From: an uncultured Campylobacter sp.
GTDB lineage: Bacteria > Campylobacterota > Campylobacteria > Campylobacterales > Campylobacteraceae
Assembly (NCBI RefSeq): GCF_938045225.1
Contig: NZ_CALINL010000163.1
Span: forward strand, 1-6,353
Direction: 5' to 3'
Length of the DNA stretch: 6,353 bases
Shown here: positions 6,008 to 6,353 of the stretch, in pieces
How the letters are laid out: each line of letters begins with the position of its first letter
Position numbering within the stretch: position 1 is the stretch's first letter
Translations under genes and position numbers: made by a program
The notes under the pieces: generated by a model
What the model saw: only the letters and a program-made list of their open reading frames with translations
Told to the model about the DNA's origin: nothing
The model's database searches: none

Positions 6008-6040
6008 AAAAAGGATAAACCCCGAAAAGTCGGGGTTTAT
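6008..6040 (-). terminator. intrinsic terminator of the upstream surface-protein gene
   Basis: A perfect 11-bp stem (ATAAACCCCGA at 6015-6025 against TCGGGGTTTAT at 6030-6040, four-base loop) is followed on the minus strand by CC and TTTTT (6012-6008). It lies eight bases beyond the stop codon at 6049. Confidence 0.9.
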
Positions 6041-6048
6041 CGCGGAGA

Positions 6049-6353
6049 TTAGAGGGTTAGCTGTAGGTTTGTACCCGCATCGGCAAGCGTAGCATTGGCT
6101 AGGTCTACTATACCGGTTAGTTTTACTACATAGTCGTTAGCGGTTAGGCCGGCGTTAGATACTGTGCCGCCGGAAACAGTAGTGTCCGATCTTACTAGAT
6201 AGGTGTCCGTCGCATTGCTATCAGGATCGGTGTAGGTAAAGTAAGCTAGTTTGTTGCTTGCAGCCGTTGCGACGTCTAGGGCTCTAGATAGGTTGTTTGC
6301 AAAGTCTAGAGAGCCTGAAGCCTCGTATTTTACGATGCTAGTCGGCGGAGTTG
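6049..6353 (-). CDS. C-terminal end of a secreted S-layer/RTX-like protein (partial)
   Basis: Only the last 100 residues and the TAA stop are in the window; the open frame runs off the right edge. The fragment is rich in T, A, S, D, N and L, with no cysteine, and starts TPPTSIVKYEAS. Near its end are LAYFTYTD, DTYLVRSD and DYVVKLTGIVDLANATL, and it finishes with NLQLTL. This shape (aromatic strand, TYLV strand, then a VVKLTG-VDL unit about 25 residues from the end) resembles the uncleaved C-terminal signals of type I-secreted S-layer and RTX surface proteins, known in C. rectus and C. showae. No calcium-binding nonapeptide lies in the visible part. The family is inferred from this pattern alone; another large type I-secreted adhesin is possible. 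The strong terminator behind it shows the gene ends its own transcription unit. Confidence 0.7.
   Translation of the reverse strand, partial: TPPTSIVKYEASGSLDFANNLSRALDVATAASNKLAYFTYTDPDSNATDTYLVRSDTTVSGGTVSNAGLTANDYVVKLTGIVDLANATLADAGTNLQLTL

Overview
The window looks like chromosome of a Campylobacter of intermediate GC content, closest in style to the oral C. rectus / C. showae group. The evidence is the epsilonproteobacterial flagellin, the short Campylobacter-type biotin synthase, the heavy use of AAATTT in intergenic DNA, and the tail of a surface-layer-like secreted protein. The species assignment is inference. No prophage, insertion sequence, CRISPR array, tRNA or rRNA gene is visible.

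Every gene lies on the minus strand, so the window is read from its right end to its left. At 6353-6049 is the last 100 residues of a secreted S-layer/RTX-like protein, closed by a clean intrinsic terminator (6040-6008). An intergenic stretch with ten AAATTT words follows, then a near-consensus sigma-28 promoter (5782-5756), a short leader and a complete 500-residue flagellin (5707-4205). The DNA between flagellin and topA holds four perfect hairpins (4185-4002) and then a probable housekeeping promoter for topA. Topoisomerase I (3885-1777) is followed by about 310 bases without a gene, containing a 121-bp nested palindrome that stops 1 bp short of the topA stop codon, and a second hairpin. 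Biotin synthase (1467-628) and the fluoride channel CrcB (628-281) follow, with overlapping stop and start codons. The leftmost 280 bases hold another long nested palindrome and no gene.

The genes fall into separate units: secreted surface protein; flagellar filament under the late flagellar sigma factor; DNA supercoiling (topA), possibly read into bioB; and the translationally coupled pair bioB-crcB. The genes themselves are ordinary members of known families. What is least explained is the non-coding DNA: two ~120-bp palindromic elements bracketing bioB-crcB, the hairpin cluster behind flagellin, and the AAATTT cluster.
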